Part shown: positions 1 through 7,352 of the stretch, piece after piece
How positions within the stretch are numbered: the stretch's first letter is position 1
Layout of the letters: every line of letters starts with the position of its first letter
Source: JALZUE01 sp051251725
GTDB taxonomy: Bacteria; Pseudomonadota; Gammaproteobacteria; Enterobacterales; Alteromonadaceae
Reading direction: 5' to 3'
Assembly: GCA_051251725.1 (NCBI GenBank)
Contig: JBPOFN010000064.1
Span: 1 to 16,886, forward strand
Length of the DNA stretch: 16,886 nt
Program-made: the position numbers and the translations under genes
Notes under the pieces: model-generated
The model's database searches: none
Told to the model about the DNA's origin: nothing
Seen by the model: only the letters and a program-made list of their open reading frames with translations

Positions 1-11
1 TTAGGTTTTAC

Positions 12-109
12 ACATAACAAGTTGCTCAACAGGACAAAATACAGTTTGCTCGGCTCGTACCTCGCCAATTATAGCAAACGGTATTTTGCCCATTAGCAAA
101 GCGTTATGT
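12..109 (+). other. Integron attC recombination site (left array)
   Basis: The site folds as a textbook attC. The outer boxes ACATAAC (12-18) and GTTATGT (103-109) are exact complements. Inner arms pair as TTGCT (22-26) with AGCAA (95-99), CAAAATAC (35-42) with GTATTTTG (81-88), and GTTTGCT (44-50) with AGCAAAC (73-79). Base 43 is left unpaired, as the extrahelical bases of attC sites are. The polarity (R'' left, R' right) puts the array on the plus strand. A TAA at 15-17 inside R'' probably ends the previous cassette gene, which lies outside the window. Confidence 0.92.
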
Positions 110-474
110 TTACCGATCGACTTATGATGAATGATTTAGAAGTTTTAAACTTAATGTTCAGACGTTACTTTGAAAGTGAGAAGCAGGGTTATGCTGTAGA
201 AATTGTTGGGTTAAATAATCAAAAATCGATTATTGAAGTAAACCTTACTTTTCTTTCTGGTAAAGAATACTGTTGTGGTGAAATTACTTGTCACTTCAAA
301 CCTGAATTTGAAAGGATTAGAGAAATAGCATTGTGCTCTGGTTTAGTTTTAGAAAGCCCACTCACTATTAAGTTTAATGTTTCTGTGCCTTCTGATGCTA
401 TATTTGAAATTCCTGATGGTTATAACCAAAAAAATGTTGGTCTGTTTAATTATCAAGAGACCTTTTCGGAGTAA
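106..474 (+). CDS. Hypothetical integron cassette protein, 122 aa
   Basis: I do not recognise this protein. It is mixed alpha/beta, acidic, has no signal peptide or membrane segment, and contains a Cys-Cys pair near residues 56-57. The first ATG (106-108) lies inside the R' box of the upstream attC and has no Shine-Dalgarno sequence. ATG codons at 124 and 127 are alternatives that would shorten the protein by 6 or 7 residues. Position directly after an attC shows it is a cassette gene. An attC should follow its stop codon at 472-474, but an IS30-type inverted repeat begins 16 bp later, so the cassette has lost its own recombination site and should no longer excise cleanly by itself. Confidence 0.75.
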   Translation: MFTDRLMMNDLEVLNLMFRRYFESEKQGYAVEIVGLNNQKSIIEVNLTFLSGKEYCCGEITCHFKPEFERIREIALCSGLVLESPLTIKFNVSVPSDAIFEIPDGYNQKNVGLFNYQETFSE

Positions 475-489
475 GGTAAACTTAGTATC

Positions 490-516
490 AAATTTGAAGT
501 GCAACAAAAATAATTA
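490..516 (+). repeat. IS30-family terminal inverted repeat, left copy
   Basis: The 17-base core TTTGAAGTGCAACAAAA (493-509) recurs exactly, inverted, at 12797-12813 beside an IS30-type transposase end. Two mismatches occur over the 27-bp repeat. No transposase reading frame follows on the inner side (517-698), so only the tip of the element remains here. Confidence 0.75.
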
Positions 517-698
517 TTTTTGATGTCAGTGTGATTTTAACTTTAGTAAGTTAGCAAAAATAAATTCATTGATGTTAAATTTTTAATTGGTCTTGTTAAA
601 TAGATATTTGTTGATTTTTTATTTTAGTAGTACAGGTGGTGGTACAAAATAAATTTAGATATTAAATTATTTATTATATCAAACTGTTAGGTTGTATT
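517..698. other. Non-coding AT-rich stretch between IS tip and tRNA fragment
   Basis: No reading frame with coding character, RNA gene or clear repeat is visible. It may be IS remnant or the distal end of an integrated element. Confidence 0.5.
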
Positions 699-721
699 TT
701 CGAGTCTCTCTATCCGCACCA
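699..721 (+). other. tRNA 3'-end fragment, candidate att site
   Basis: The stretch reads as a T-loop (TTCGAGT), the 3' half of the T-stem (CTCTC), a 7-base acceptor 3' strand (TATCCGC), a discriminator A and encoded CCA. The 5' T-stem bases just upstream do not pair, and no tRNA body precedes it. This is what integrases that target tRNA 3' ends leave at the far end of an element. The predicted 5' acceptor (GCGGATA) and T-arm resemble leucine-type tRNAs, but that identity is inferred. Polarity places the integrated element to the left of 721 and the original downstream flank to the right. Confidence 0.65.
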
Positions 722-730
722 AATAAATAA

Positions 731-763
731 AGGGCTGTAGCGATTTCGTTACAGCCCTTTTTT
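731..763 (+). terminator. Strong rho-independent terminator
   Basis: A 12-bp stem (731-742 with 747-758, one G-T pair) closes a 4-base loop and is followed by a T run at 759-763. An A-rich stretch precedes it, so it may work in both directions. It lies 9 bp after the tRNA fragment, as a native tRNA operon terminator would. Confidence 0.9.
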
Positions 764-859
764 ATTTGCTCTAGAAAACTATTTTTATCTGATTTTTCAT
801 TTATAGGTCAATTGAACTTGAACTTGCGCTTTGAGCTCAATATTTATTTCTTTTTTTAG

Positions 860-875
860 ACTCATCATGATGAGT
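860..875. promoter_or_regulatory. 16-bp perfect palindrome before the AlpA-like gene, putative operator
   Basis: ACTCATCATGATGAGT is a perfect palindrome ending 19 bp before the ATG of the HTH gene and just before its AGGA ribosome site. Its position suits autoregulation by the encoded regulator; this is inferred from position and symmetry only. A shorter palindrome TTGAGCTCAA lies at 831-840. Confidence 0.5.
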
Positions 876-894
876 TTTTACTTAGGAAAATATT

Positions 895-1275
895 ATGAAT
901 GAAGATAAGTTAATAAATAACTACTTAGATCTCCTGTCTCAGCGGGCGAGCAATACCGTTGATGAGCTAAAACTCCTACAAAAGCATATTGCTGACCTTA
1001 AAAGTATTTTAGTATCAAAGCCCAAGGTAACTGCAATAATGCTGGAAACAGCAGCTAGAGCGGACTTACTGGGTAATAAAGTAGACACTCTCCGTCACCC
1101 AAATGACCTTATACGGATGACGGAAGTAGTCAGCATGACGGGGATTTCAAAGTCGACGATTTATTCGTATATTAATAATGGTGCTTTTCCAAACGCTATT
1201 AAATTAGGTGCACGTTCAGTCGCATGGCAAAGACGAGCCATAGACGAATGGATTTCTAATAAACTTACTGCTTAA
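895..1275 (+). CDS. AlpA-like helix-turn-helix regulator
   Basis: This 126-residue protein has a C-terminal MerR/AlpA-type winged HTH (about residues 72-122): a MTEV start to the first helix, a turn at GISKSTIY, an NNGAFPNAIKLG wing, a tryptophan (111) and a closing RAIDEWI helix. This arrangement is typical of AlpA/prophage-type regulators that control excision or integrase genes. AlpA proteins are usually about 70 residues; here an extra N-terminal ~70 residues are mainly helical and may mediate oligomerisation. AGGA about 8 bp upstream supports the ATG. It follows a tRNA fragment and a palindromic putative operator, a setting familiar from integrative islands, but no integrase is in the window. 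Its target is unknown. Confidence 0.8.
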   Translation: MNEDKLINNYLDLLSQRASNTVDELKLLQKHIADLKSILVSKPKVTAIMLETAARADLLGNKVDTLRHPNDLIRMTEVVSMTGISKSTIYSYINNGAFPNAIKLGARSVAWQRRAIDEWISNKLTA

Positions 1276-1356
1276 AAGCTCTTTATAAATGAGTACTAGA
1301 CATTAATTGTTCAGTAACTTATAAAGAAGCTAATTGATTATTAATAGAAAAATTTT

Positions 1357-1701
1357 ATGTCTTCAGATAAATTAGGCTCTAGCCTTAATTATAAAAATAA
1401 AGAACAAGGTTACCGCGATCGTGCCTTAAAATTATACCCGTGGGTTTGTGGCCGTTGTGCTAGAGAGTTTGTTTACTCTAATATTAAAGAATTAACCGTA
1501 CATCACATGGATCATGACCATACCAATAATCCAAATGATGGTAGTAATTGGGAATTATTATGCATTTACTGTCACGATAATGAACATGCTAAATACACAG
1601 ATCATGCGCAATATCAGACTGAAGTCAAAGCGGGAGATAGTAACCAAGATTCAGCCACTTATAATCCGTTCGCTGATTTAAAATCAATGTTGAAGAAGTA
1701 G
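1357..1701 (+). CDS. yajD: YajD family HNH nuclease
   Basis: The 114-residue protein matches the YajD family along its whole length. It has YPWVCGRC (two cysteines at 31 and 34), the REFVYSN and LTVHHMDHDHTNNP blocks with the catalytic-type HH pair (49-50), GSNWELLC with the HNH asparagine (64), a second zinc pair at C69 and C72, and the NPFADLK end. YajD is a widespread gammaproteobacterial HNH protein whose cellular role is poorly known; nuclease activity is inferred from the fold. All zinc and active-site residues are present, so it looks intact. It usually sits in the core chromosome, so its presence inside an IS-bounded block among cassette arrays is unusual. A MITE begins 9 bp after its stop. 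Confidence 0.95.
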   Translation: MSSDKLGSSLNYKNKEQGYRDRALKLYPWVCGRCAREFVYSNIKELTVHHMDHDHTNNPNDGSNWELLCIYCHDNEHAKYTDHAQYQTEVKAGDSNQDSATYNPFADLKSMLKK

Positions 1702-1709
1702 CTTAAACT

Positions 1710-1889
1710 AGGGCGTGTTGATCTTTCAAGGTTAAATTTCGTTTAGACGAATCTTACAGATAGCATTTATGCGATTTTTCTACTTCGTTATCGCTTATTT
1801 ATGTGGAATAACCACACCACATAAGCCCAGTCTTATGTAAAAAAATCATGCATTGTTGCAAAAACAGCCTCGAAAGATCAACACGCCCT
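1710..1889. mobile_element. MITE-like element, 180 bp
   Basis: The ends carry 21-bp inverted repeats with one mismatch (1711-1731 and 1868-1888, core GTGTTGATCTTTC), and one further A/T base pair extends them. The inside has no coding capacity. It fills the gap between convergent yajD and the GH-A hydrolase gene and could act as their shared transcription end. An inverted, degenerate relative starts at 4496. No target duplication is obvious. Confidence 0.8.
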
Positions 1890-1909
1890 CAAGCAATCTG
1901 TCGCTAGTG

Positions 1910-4333
1910 TTATTCTTCAGCTATATCAAGTAACAATACGCCATTGCTTGCCAATTCAAAGGTCTTACTTAATGCTTCACCGGTTAACATATTTGTCGCT
2001 AAGGCTTTCTGGCCATTTTTCATGCTTGTACTAAGTAGCGCTGTATTTTTTCCAATGTTAACTATGGTCATTAAATAACGACCATTGGCTTGTTTAACCA
2101 CGCGCCAAGTGCAGCCTTTATGATTTGAACCATTGCTTTCAGTTAATAAAACATCAGCTTGATTGGGCCCAACAATTTCAAGTACTTGTTGTTTTAAGCT
2201 GGCAGTGTCAACGCTTGCCATTGTTATCAACTTGCCCTTAGCGCTAATCAGTTGTTGCTGGCGGGGAATCCCATACTCATTTTTAGATAAGCTAAGCGGG
2301 CTGTCAACTACCACAGTGCCACCATTATTTAAGTAGCTTTGTAAGGTATTAAATTCAGCGTCAGTAACAAATTCTGTTTTATAAACCACCACCACATCCC
2401 ATAAGCTATTATCTTGTTGATTAATAATTTTTTGCGTCGCATAACCTAAAGGAAAGCCTTCAAAAAATAACGACTCGTAGAGCTCAAACTGTTCGCTCAT
2501 ATGGTTATTTTTATTAATCGCTGATGTTTCAGAATGAAATAATCGTACAGAGCGTCTTTGCTTCCGCAGTGCCATAATTTCTGTTGAGTAGCTATTTAAA
2601 TCCATCATCACTTGCGTAAGTTCATTTGCTACTTGTGGCTGCATACCTGTTGATGCCGCATAAGAGCCAGCCATTGCAGGGTCAAAAAACTTTAACTTTC
2701 CTTCAAGGCGATCTTCAGGTGAACCATCAGGATCTCGCGCCCAAAACCAAGTTAAGCCAGCATCCATGCCCATTACCGTGGCTAACCAAAAACTATTTCT
2801 GACATACGCTGGCGACAGGTCAAGATCACGCCACCATGAGGTAGATAAAAAGTGTGTTTCAGAATTCACATGAATTTTATTGGGTGCAACTGATTCCATA
2901 AAGTCGTAAGAAACCGCGAGTTCTTCCCAAAAATAGGCGTAATGCGCTTCCCATTCTTCTGGGGTTTTATGGCGTAAATCTCGGCCTCTCGTTTTAGCGT
3001 CGTCGCCTATCATAGTAGTGAGTTCGGTTAATGCTTCTAAATCAATACCATGGGAGCGATAATTTTCGGTGAATAAATCAGGCATAATTTTTATATGGGT
3101 ATCAGCTTTAGGGTCAACCTCATGAATTTCATTTTGCAAAAAAGTAAACCATTCAAGACTTCGCGCCATGTTAAAGCGGCACCAGTCGTACCATATAGGT
3201 GTGCCTTGTAGTGCTGGAGCAATAGGAATTTCAATAGTCACCTCACTAAAGTTGCTAAATTGAGTTTGCCAATTTGTATTCAGTGTTTTTATGTCACTTT
3301 GATATTGAGTATTGAGCCAATCACGAAATTTAGCTTGGGTATATGATGATATTGAGGTCATTTCATGAAAATTCTGAGTCCAGTGTCCTTTTTCAGAAAA
3401 CCAATGGGGTTCGTTAGATAAAATATAACCCAGCTTGATGGTGTTTTTCCCTTTGCTATGCTTAGTCACCTCTCGAATTATGTTGCCCCATGCGTCTTTC
3501 ATTAAGGGATTGTCGATATCAAAACCGGTAAATAGAGAACGCCCCTTTTCGACCTCAGGTTCTTGTTTTTTAATCCATTCTGGTACATTGCTATTCCAAA
3601 ATAACGAAAAACCAATACTGGTATCAGGATATGAAGTTATTGCTTGCAAGCGGTATTTATTTATCGTGCCGTCTTGATTAATTAAATAAGGATTTACACT
3701 TGGCAGGTGATCGACATTCCCCAAATGATCATTATAAAGACGTGTATCCGAAGTAGGGTTACCCATTGATTTAGAAAAGTAGTCATATAAAAACACTGGC
3801 TTGCCATCACTATTAACAAACATGTCATCAGCCACATCAATATTATTCCAGTCTACTTTGGCGACAGGTCTGCGGCTGATCTCACCCTTGATCACCTTAT
3901 TTAATGTGGTTATCGAGTTATCGAGTATTTCGATAACTTTTTGTCTTTCAAAATCGGGTAAATCTGTTGCGTATTTTTCTTGTTTGCTTTTAAACGGTTG
4001 ATAATTAGCAAAAAACTTTTGTGTCAACGCTTTATTCGCTTCATCCCATTCTGCATATTTTAAAAACTCATAGGCAAACCACAAAGCGCTTTCTTCGCGC
4101 GTAATATCAAGCGAGCTATTTTGCGCTTGCAACATCAAGCTTTCAAGTTGCGCTAGTTTTGCCACAGCTGTTTGCTCTAACGGTGAATTAACAATAAAAC
4201 CACGCTCGCTAAGTGGGATACTTTGTATTGATTTATTTTGCTGGTTAACTGTTGCGTTTGGTTTTGATGTTGGTGCACATCCGGCGGCAAAGACGCTAAG
4301 TAGTGCCGATGTAATTAAATTTTTAACAAGCAT
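1910..4333 (-). CDS. Secreted GH-A clan glycoside hydrolase (GH42-like; agarase/carrageenase type), lipoprotein
   Basis: The 807-residue protein starts with a lipoprotein signal (charged MLVKN, hydrophobic stretch, AAGC with Cys19), so an outer-membrane or periplasmic anchor is likely. The central TIM barrel (about 180-600) has the clan GH-A signature: SNEP with Glu308 as probable acid/base, and NSETHF with Glu492 as probable nucleophile. A following alpha/beta region (about 620-720, VVVYKTEF then GGTVVVDS) resembles the GATase-like trimerisation domain of GH42 enzymes, and a short beta domain ends the chain. Length and domain order fit GH42-related galactanases of marine bacteria; GH167-type beta-carrageenan hydrolase or beta-agarase are my best guesses. 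It stands alone, reading left, bracketed by two MITE-like sequences, with sulfatase and GH16 genes nearby. The catalytic residues look intact. Confidence 0.85.
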   Translation of the reverse strand: MLVKNLITSALLSVFAAGCAPTSKPNATVNQQNKSIQSIPLSERGFIVNSPLEQTAVAKLAQLESLMLQAQNSSLDITREESALWFAYEFLKYAEWDEANKALTQKFFANYQPFKSKQEKYATDLPDFERQKVIEILDNSITTLNKVIKGEISRRPVAKVDWNNIDVADDMFVNSDGKPVFLYDYFSKSMGNPTSDTRLYNDHLGNVDHLPSVNPYLINQDGTINKYRLQAITSYPDTSIGFSLFWNSNVPEWIKKQEPEVEKGRSLFTGFDIDNPLMKDAWGNIIREVTKHSKGKNTIKLGYILSNEPHWFSEKGHWTQNFHEMTSISSYTQAKFRDWLNTQYQSDIKTLNTNWQTQFSNFSEVTIEIPIAPALQGTPIWYDWCRFNMARSLEWFTFLQNEIHEVDPKADTHIKIMPDLFTENYRSHGIDLEALTELTTMIGDDAKTRGRDLRHKTPEEWEAHYAYFWEELAVSYDFMESVAPNKIHVNSETHFLSTSWWRDLDLSPAYVRNSFWLATVMGMDAGLTWFWARDPDGSPEDRLEGKLKFFDPAMAGSYAASTGMQPQVANELTQVMMDLNSYSTEIMALRKQRRSVRLFHSETSAINKNNHMSEQFELYESLFFEGFPLGYATQKIINQQDNSLWDVVVVYKTEFVTDAEFNTLQSYLNNGGTVVVDSPLSLSKNEYGIPRQQQLISAKGKLITMASVDTASLKQQVLEIVGPNQADVLLTESNGSNHKGCTWRVVKQANGRYLMTIVNIGKNTALLSTSMKNGQKALATNMLTGEALSKTFELASNGVLLLDIAEE

Positions 4334-4495
4334 AAAAGAATATCCGGTTTAGCAATATATTGAAGATGTGAGATTGATAAACTATACCAAGTATTTATAA
4401 ATAACTATATATAAATAGTACCTTTATGTACGTCTTATCTTGATGTTTATGATATGTTTGTATTTATGGGGAAACCAATTGTTATACTAGGGGTA

Positions 4496-4620
4496 GGGGC
4501 TGTTGATCTTTCGAGGTTGTTTTTTCAGTAGTTTGTTGGCTACTTACTATAAGGCAGAACTTTTGTCGTGTGGTTATTCCACATAAAAAGGTGATAAAGA
4601 CTTTGTGCTCCTGAAAAGTC
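4496..4620. mobile_element. Degenerate, one-ended relative of the 1710-1889 MITE
   Basis: The first 21 bases (4496-4516) match the end of the MITE at 19 positions. Internally, GTGTGGTTATTCCACATAAA (about 4567-4586) is shared with the reverse complement of that MITE. No matching second inverted end is found to the right, so this copy is truncated. It lies about 160 bp upstream of the GH-A gene, in inverted orientation relative to the first copy. Confidence 0.65.
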
Positions 4621-4913
4621 ACCTTACCCCACATCCGTGTGAGGCAACGCCGTAAAAATATCTAACAAACGCTGCCCTAAGGGGCCGTCTAAAAACGTTT
4701 TAATCTTTGTTGCTTACATATATGTAAGTATTTAGCGAGAGCAGGTTGCGGAAGCTGTAAGCAGTATTTGCTTATTCCTACAGGGATGTAGATCATTAAG
4801 ATAATGCAGGAGAAATTATCAAGAATGACTAGGCTAAACAATGCCCAAAGCGATTCTCACGGTTTACTATCTTTAAAAAACCGAACGAAATTTAACTGCG
4901 AAAGATAAACACA
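4621..4913. other. Non-coding stretch with a 16-bp palindrome
   Basis: No convincing gene is visible. A perfect palindrome CTTACATATATGTAAG lies at 4713-4728; it could be an operator or part of decayed repeat DNA. The right part probably contains further decayed coding DNA of the beta-helix gene that follows, since scattered open stretches are interrupted by stops. Confidence 0.4.
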
Positions 4914-5151
4914 ATGGTGAATTTCACGAACAACAATTTTTATAAAGCGCCGCTACTTAATTTATATTCGGTTTCGGATGTGGCTTTCCAAAATAATATC
5001 ATTGAACAAAACATCGCTTACCCAGTGCGAGAAAAATAACTCACTGTTTGGCGTTAATCACTGTGCTGATGGCAAAATTGCTTAAAATAATAACGTTGTT
5101 GGTTTTAACGAAAATAAAAAGTTGCTATCCATGCCAAGCCAAACGCTTTAA
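4914..5151 (+). pseudogene. 3' remnant of a right-handed beta-helix carbohydrate-active protein
   Basis: Positions 4914-5039 encode about 41 residues with beta-helix character (VNFTNNNFYKAPLLNLYSV, then VAFQNNIIEQN): regular hydrophobic-Asn rungs as in pectate-lyase-like and GH110-like enzymes. The frame stops at 5037-5039, but another frame (5038-5151) carries on with a plausible C-terminus (NSLFGVNHCADGKIA, one internal TAA, NNNVVGFNENKKLL). A one-base loss in the A-run at about 5032-5036 would explain the shift. Upstream the frame meets another TAA. The final TAA (5149-5151) is 8 bp before the sulfatase ATG, so this was probably the first gene of a sulfatase operon. The family is not certain; GH110 is only a possibility. 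Confidence 0.65.
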
Positions 5152-5159
5152 GGACATTT

Positions 5160-6599
5160 ATGAAAATAATTAAATCTATGCTGACGCAATTTACGTTAAA
5201 GCCTATAGCGGCTGTATCGACAGGCTTATTAATTGCTGGTGTTACGATGTCGACAGCAACAACAGCGGCTGAGAAATCCTTCACAACTAAATCTTCTACA
5301 GCACAACCGAATGTCGTACTGTTTTTTGTTGATGATATGGGCTGGTCATCACGCACCATGCGCGATGAAGTTTATGAAACACCGCATATTGATAAAATTG
5401 CCAGGGATGGTCTGGAATTTGAAAGTGCTTACATCCCAACACCAACATGTAGCCCTAGCCGAGCCGCTTTGGTTACCGGCCAACATCCGGCTCGTATCGG
5501 GATGCCAAGACATATTCCGCATAAAGCGCAATATGGTTTTGATAAATTTGGTCGAACTGACACTAAATATAATATATGGGGAAAAGATCCCGCTAAAGTC
5601 CCCAGTGTTAACTGGTTAGATACTGAATATGTTACTTACGCCGAAGCGCTTAAAAGCCAAGGATATTACAATATGTTTATCGGTAAGTGGCATTTAGGGC
5701 ACGAAGGTTATCATCCGGTCGATCAAGGTTTTGATGCACAAATTGGCGCTACTAACTGGGGACATCCGAATTCGTATTATCCGCCGTATTTCAAAAATTC
5801 AGCAGTGTATAAAGAGGTAAAAGAGCGTTACTTAACTGACAAGTTAACCGACGATGCCGTTAGGTTTATACAAGATTACAAGCAAAGCCAGCCATTTATG
5901 CTGTCGATGTGGTATTACGCCATTCATACCCCGTTTGAAGGACGTAAAGATTTAGTTACACATTTTAAAGCGAAAGGCTTAAGCGGCAAGCAAGCTCATC
6001 ATGCCGCATTAGTTAGCGGTATTGATGAGTCAGTTGGCCGTGTGCGGGCAGCACTTGAGCAAAAAGGTCTTGATAAAAACACCGTGATCATTTTCTTATC
6101 TGATCAAGGTGGGCTGTTAGATAATAAACCTTTTCATGGAGGCAAAAAAATTGACACCTTATATGAAGGTGGTGCACGTGTGCCGCTATTTATTAGCTGG
6201 CCTGGCGTAACTAAAGCAGGTAGTAAAAATAACACGCCTATCCAGTCAATTGATTTATTTCCAACTTTAGTAGAATTAGCGGGCGGCGATGTTAATGCCT
6301 ATGATAATTTAGACGGTATCTCATTGTTATCATCAATCAAAAATGGCACAGCGATTGAACGTAATAAGCCGTTATTTGGTTATCGCGCTTATGAAGACTT
6401 ATATGCTTCAGTACGCGAGGGGGATTGGAAGTTAGTCGCATATCGCAGTGGCAAGGTTAAGCTTTATAACATTAAAGAAGATATTGGGGAGAAAAACGAT
6501 TTAGCTACAAGCAAGCCTACTAAGGTTGCAGCGCTCAAAACCAAGTTAGTCAACTGGGAAAAAACCATGCACGTTGAACAGTATTCTGGTGTGCAATAG
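5160..6599 (+). CDS. Secreted family S1 (formylglycine) sulfatase, likely acting on algal galactan
   Basis: This 479-residue protein has an N-terminal signal (about 1-37) and a complete type I sulfatase core. VDDMG carries metal ligands Asp58-Asp59. CSPSR (97-101) carries Cys97, the residue converted to formylglycine by a maturase not in this window. GKWHLGH supplies Lys176 and His178, His256 lies in IHTPF, and SDQGG provides Asp315-Gln316. It ends with the usual small C-terminal subdomain (YASVREGDWKLVAYRSG). Overall it resembles the S1 sulfatases of marine carrageenan clusters (S1_19-like, from memory), removing sulfate from galactose units; substrate is inferred. AAGGA at 5150-5154 supports the start. 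The preceding beta-helix pseudogene runs almost into it, so they probably shared a transcript. Confidence 0.92.
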   Translation: MKIIKSMLTQFTLKPIAAVSTGLLIAGVTMSTATTAAEKSFTTKSSTAQPNVVLFFVDDMGWSSRTMRDEVYETPHIDKIARDGLEFESAYIPTPTCSPSRAALVTGQHPARIGMPRHIPHKAQYGFDKFGRTDTKYNIWGKDPAKVPSVNWLDTEYVTYAEALKSQGYYNMFIGKWHLGHEGYHPVDQGFDAQIGATNWGHPNSYYPPYFKNSAVYKEVKERYLTDKLTDDAVRFIQDYKQSQPFMLSMWYYAIHTPFEGRKDLVTHFKAKGLSGKQAHHAALVSGIDESVGRVRAALEQKGLDKNTVIIFLSDQGGLLDNKPFHGGKKIDTLYEGGARVPLFISWPGVTKAGSKNNTPIQSIDLFPTLVELAGGDVNAYDNLDGISLLSSIKNGTAIERNKPLFGYRAYEDLYASVREGDWKLVAYRSGKVKLYNIKEDIGEKNDLATSKPTKVAALKTKLVNWEKTMHVEQYSGVQ

Positions 6600-6800
6600 G
6601 AATAATACACTCCATTACGTTTGTTCCCAACTCAGAATTATATTCGTGAGCTTAAAACCAGCAACATGAATCTGCGTTACTTTTTAACCATATATGAGGT
6701 TCGTAAATAGGCTGACTATTCCGCGATGAGCAAAAATGCATATCAATGATACAATGGGCCTTAATTCGCCTGCTTTACTAATTTATAAAAGTGCTAAATT

Positions 6801-7199
6801 ATGAAAGATTGTAATCAATGTGGAAAATGTTGTATCAAATACGGCGGCGGCGATCTTTCGGCGACTCAAACAGAAATTGATCTTTGGGAAATATTTAACC
6901 CTGAAATTTTCAAGTTTGTTAAAAATAACGAAATATGGTTTGATCCAAATACAGGCTTAAGCCTTAAAGTGTGCCCATTCCTTGACGTTGAACCTAACAG
7001 TGACACCCTGGGCGCGAAAAAATATACTTGCAGCATCTACTTAAATAGACCTGAAGATTACCGTCATTACCCTAGCCTGATTGCTGAAATGGTCACAGAT
7101 GAATGTGAAATGATTGAAGTTATCGACTTAGAAAAACCCAAAAAAGCCCAGGTAACATTAGATCGCTTGATGAAGGGGAGTCGCCCGGCAAGTTACTGA
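6801..7199 (+). CDS. YkgJ family cysteine-cluster protein
   Basis: The 132-residue protein begins with CNQCGKCC (Cys 4, 7, 10, 11), followed by CPFL (Cys58), YTCSIY (Cys77), RPEDYRHYP and a late Cys102. This is the layout of the YkgJ/UPF0153 family of putative Fe-S or zinc chelating proteins. Many members have a cysteine in the RP..CR.FP block; here it is a tyrosine (Tyr87), so the metal site may be slightly altered. No signal peptide is present, so it is cytoplasmic. There is no clear ribosome site before the ATG. It lies 201 bp after the sulfatase in the same direction but appears functionally unrelated. The biochemical function of the family is not established. Confidence 0.85.
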   Translation: MKDCNQCGKCCIKYGGGDLSATQTEIDLWEIFNPEIFKFVKNNEIWFDPNTGLSLKVCPFLDVEPNSDTLGAKKYTCSIYLNRPEDYRHYPSLIAEMVTDECEMIEVIDLEKPKKAQVTLDRLMKGSRPASY

Positions 7200-7352
7200 T
7201 AAAAGAGCACGGCAGCTAAATTCTTACATGTAGATTTAGTTAGCATTAACTTAGCTAAGTAGTGCTGCTATTTATTTTGAAATTATTCAGCCATAAAATC
7301 CATCTATTGTATATTGAAGTCATTTAAACCCAAACCAAAGTTGATGTATCCG

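Noticed and set aside
699..721. Complete tRNA gene
   Set aside because: Only the 3' end is present; the upstream sequence does not form T-stem, anticodon or D arms.
4655..4700. Possible further attC (CTAACAAACGC near 4661)
   Set aside because: No R' box or inner paired arms at attC spacing could be found.
4914..5151. Firm assignment of the beta-helix relic to GH110
   Set aside because: The visible fragment is short and its rung motifs occur in several beta-helix families.
7314..7352. TTG start giving a longer membrane protein
   Set aside because: No ribosome site and only polar residues are added; the ATG cluster from 7344 on is more likely, though not proven.
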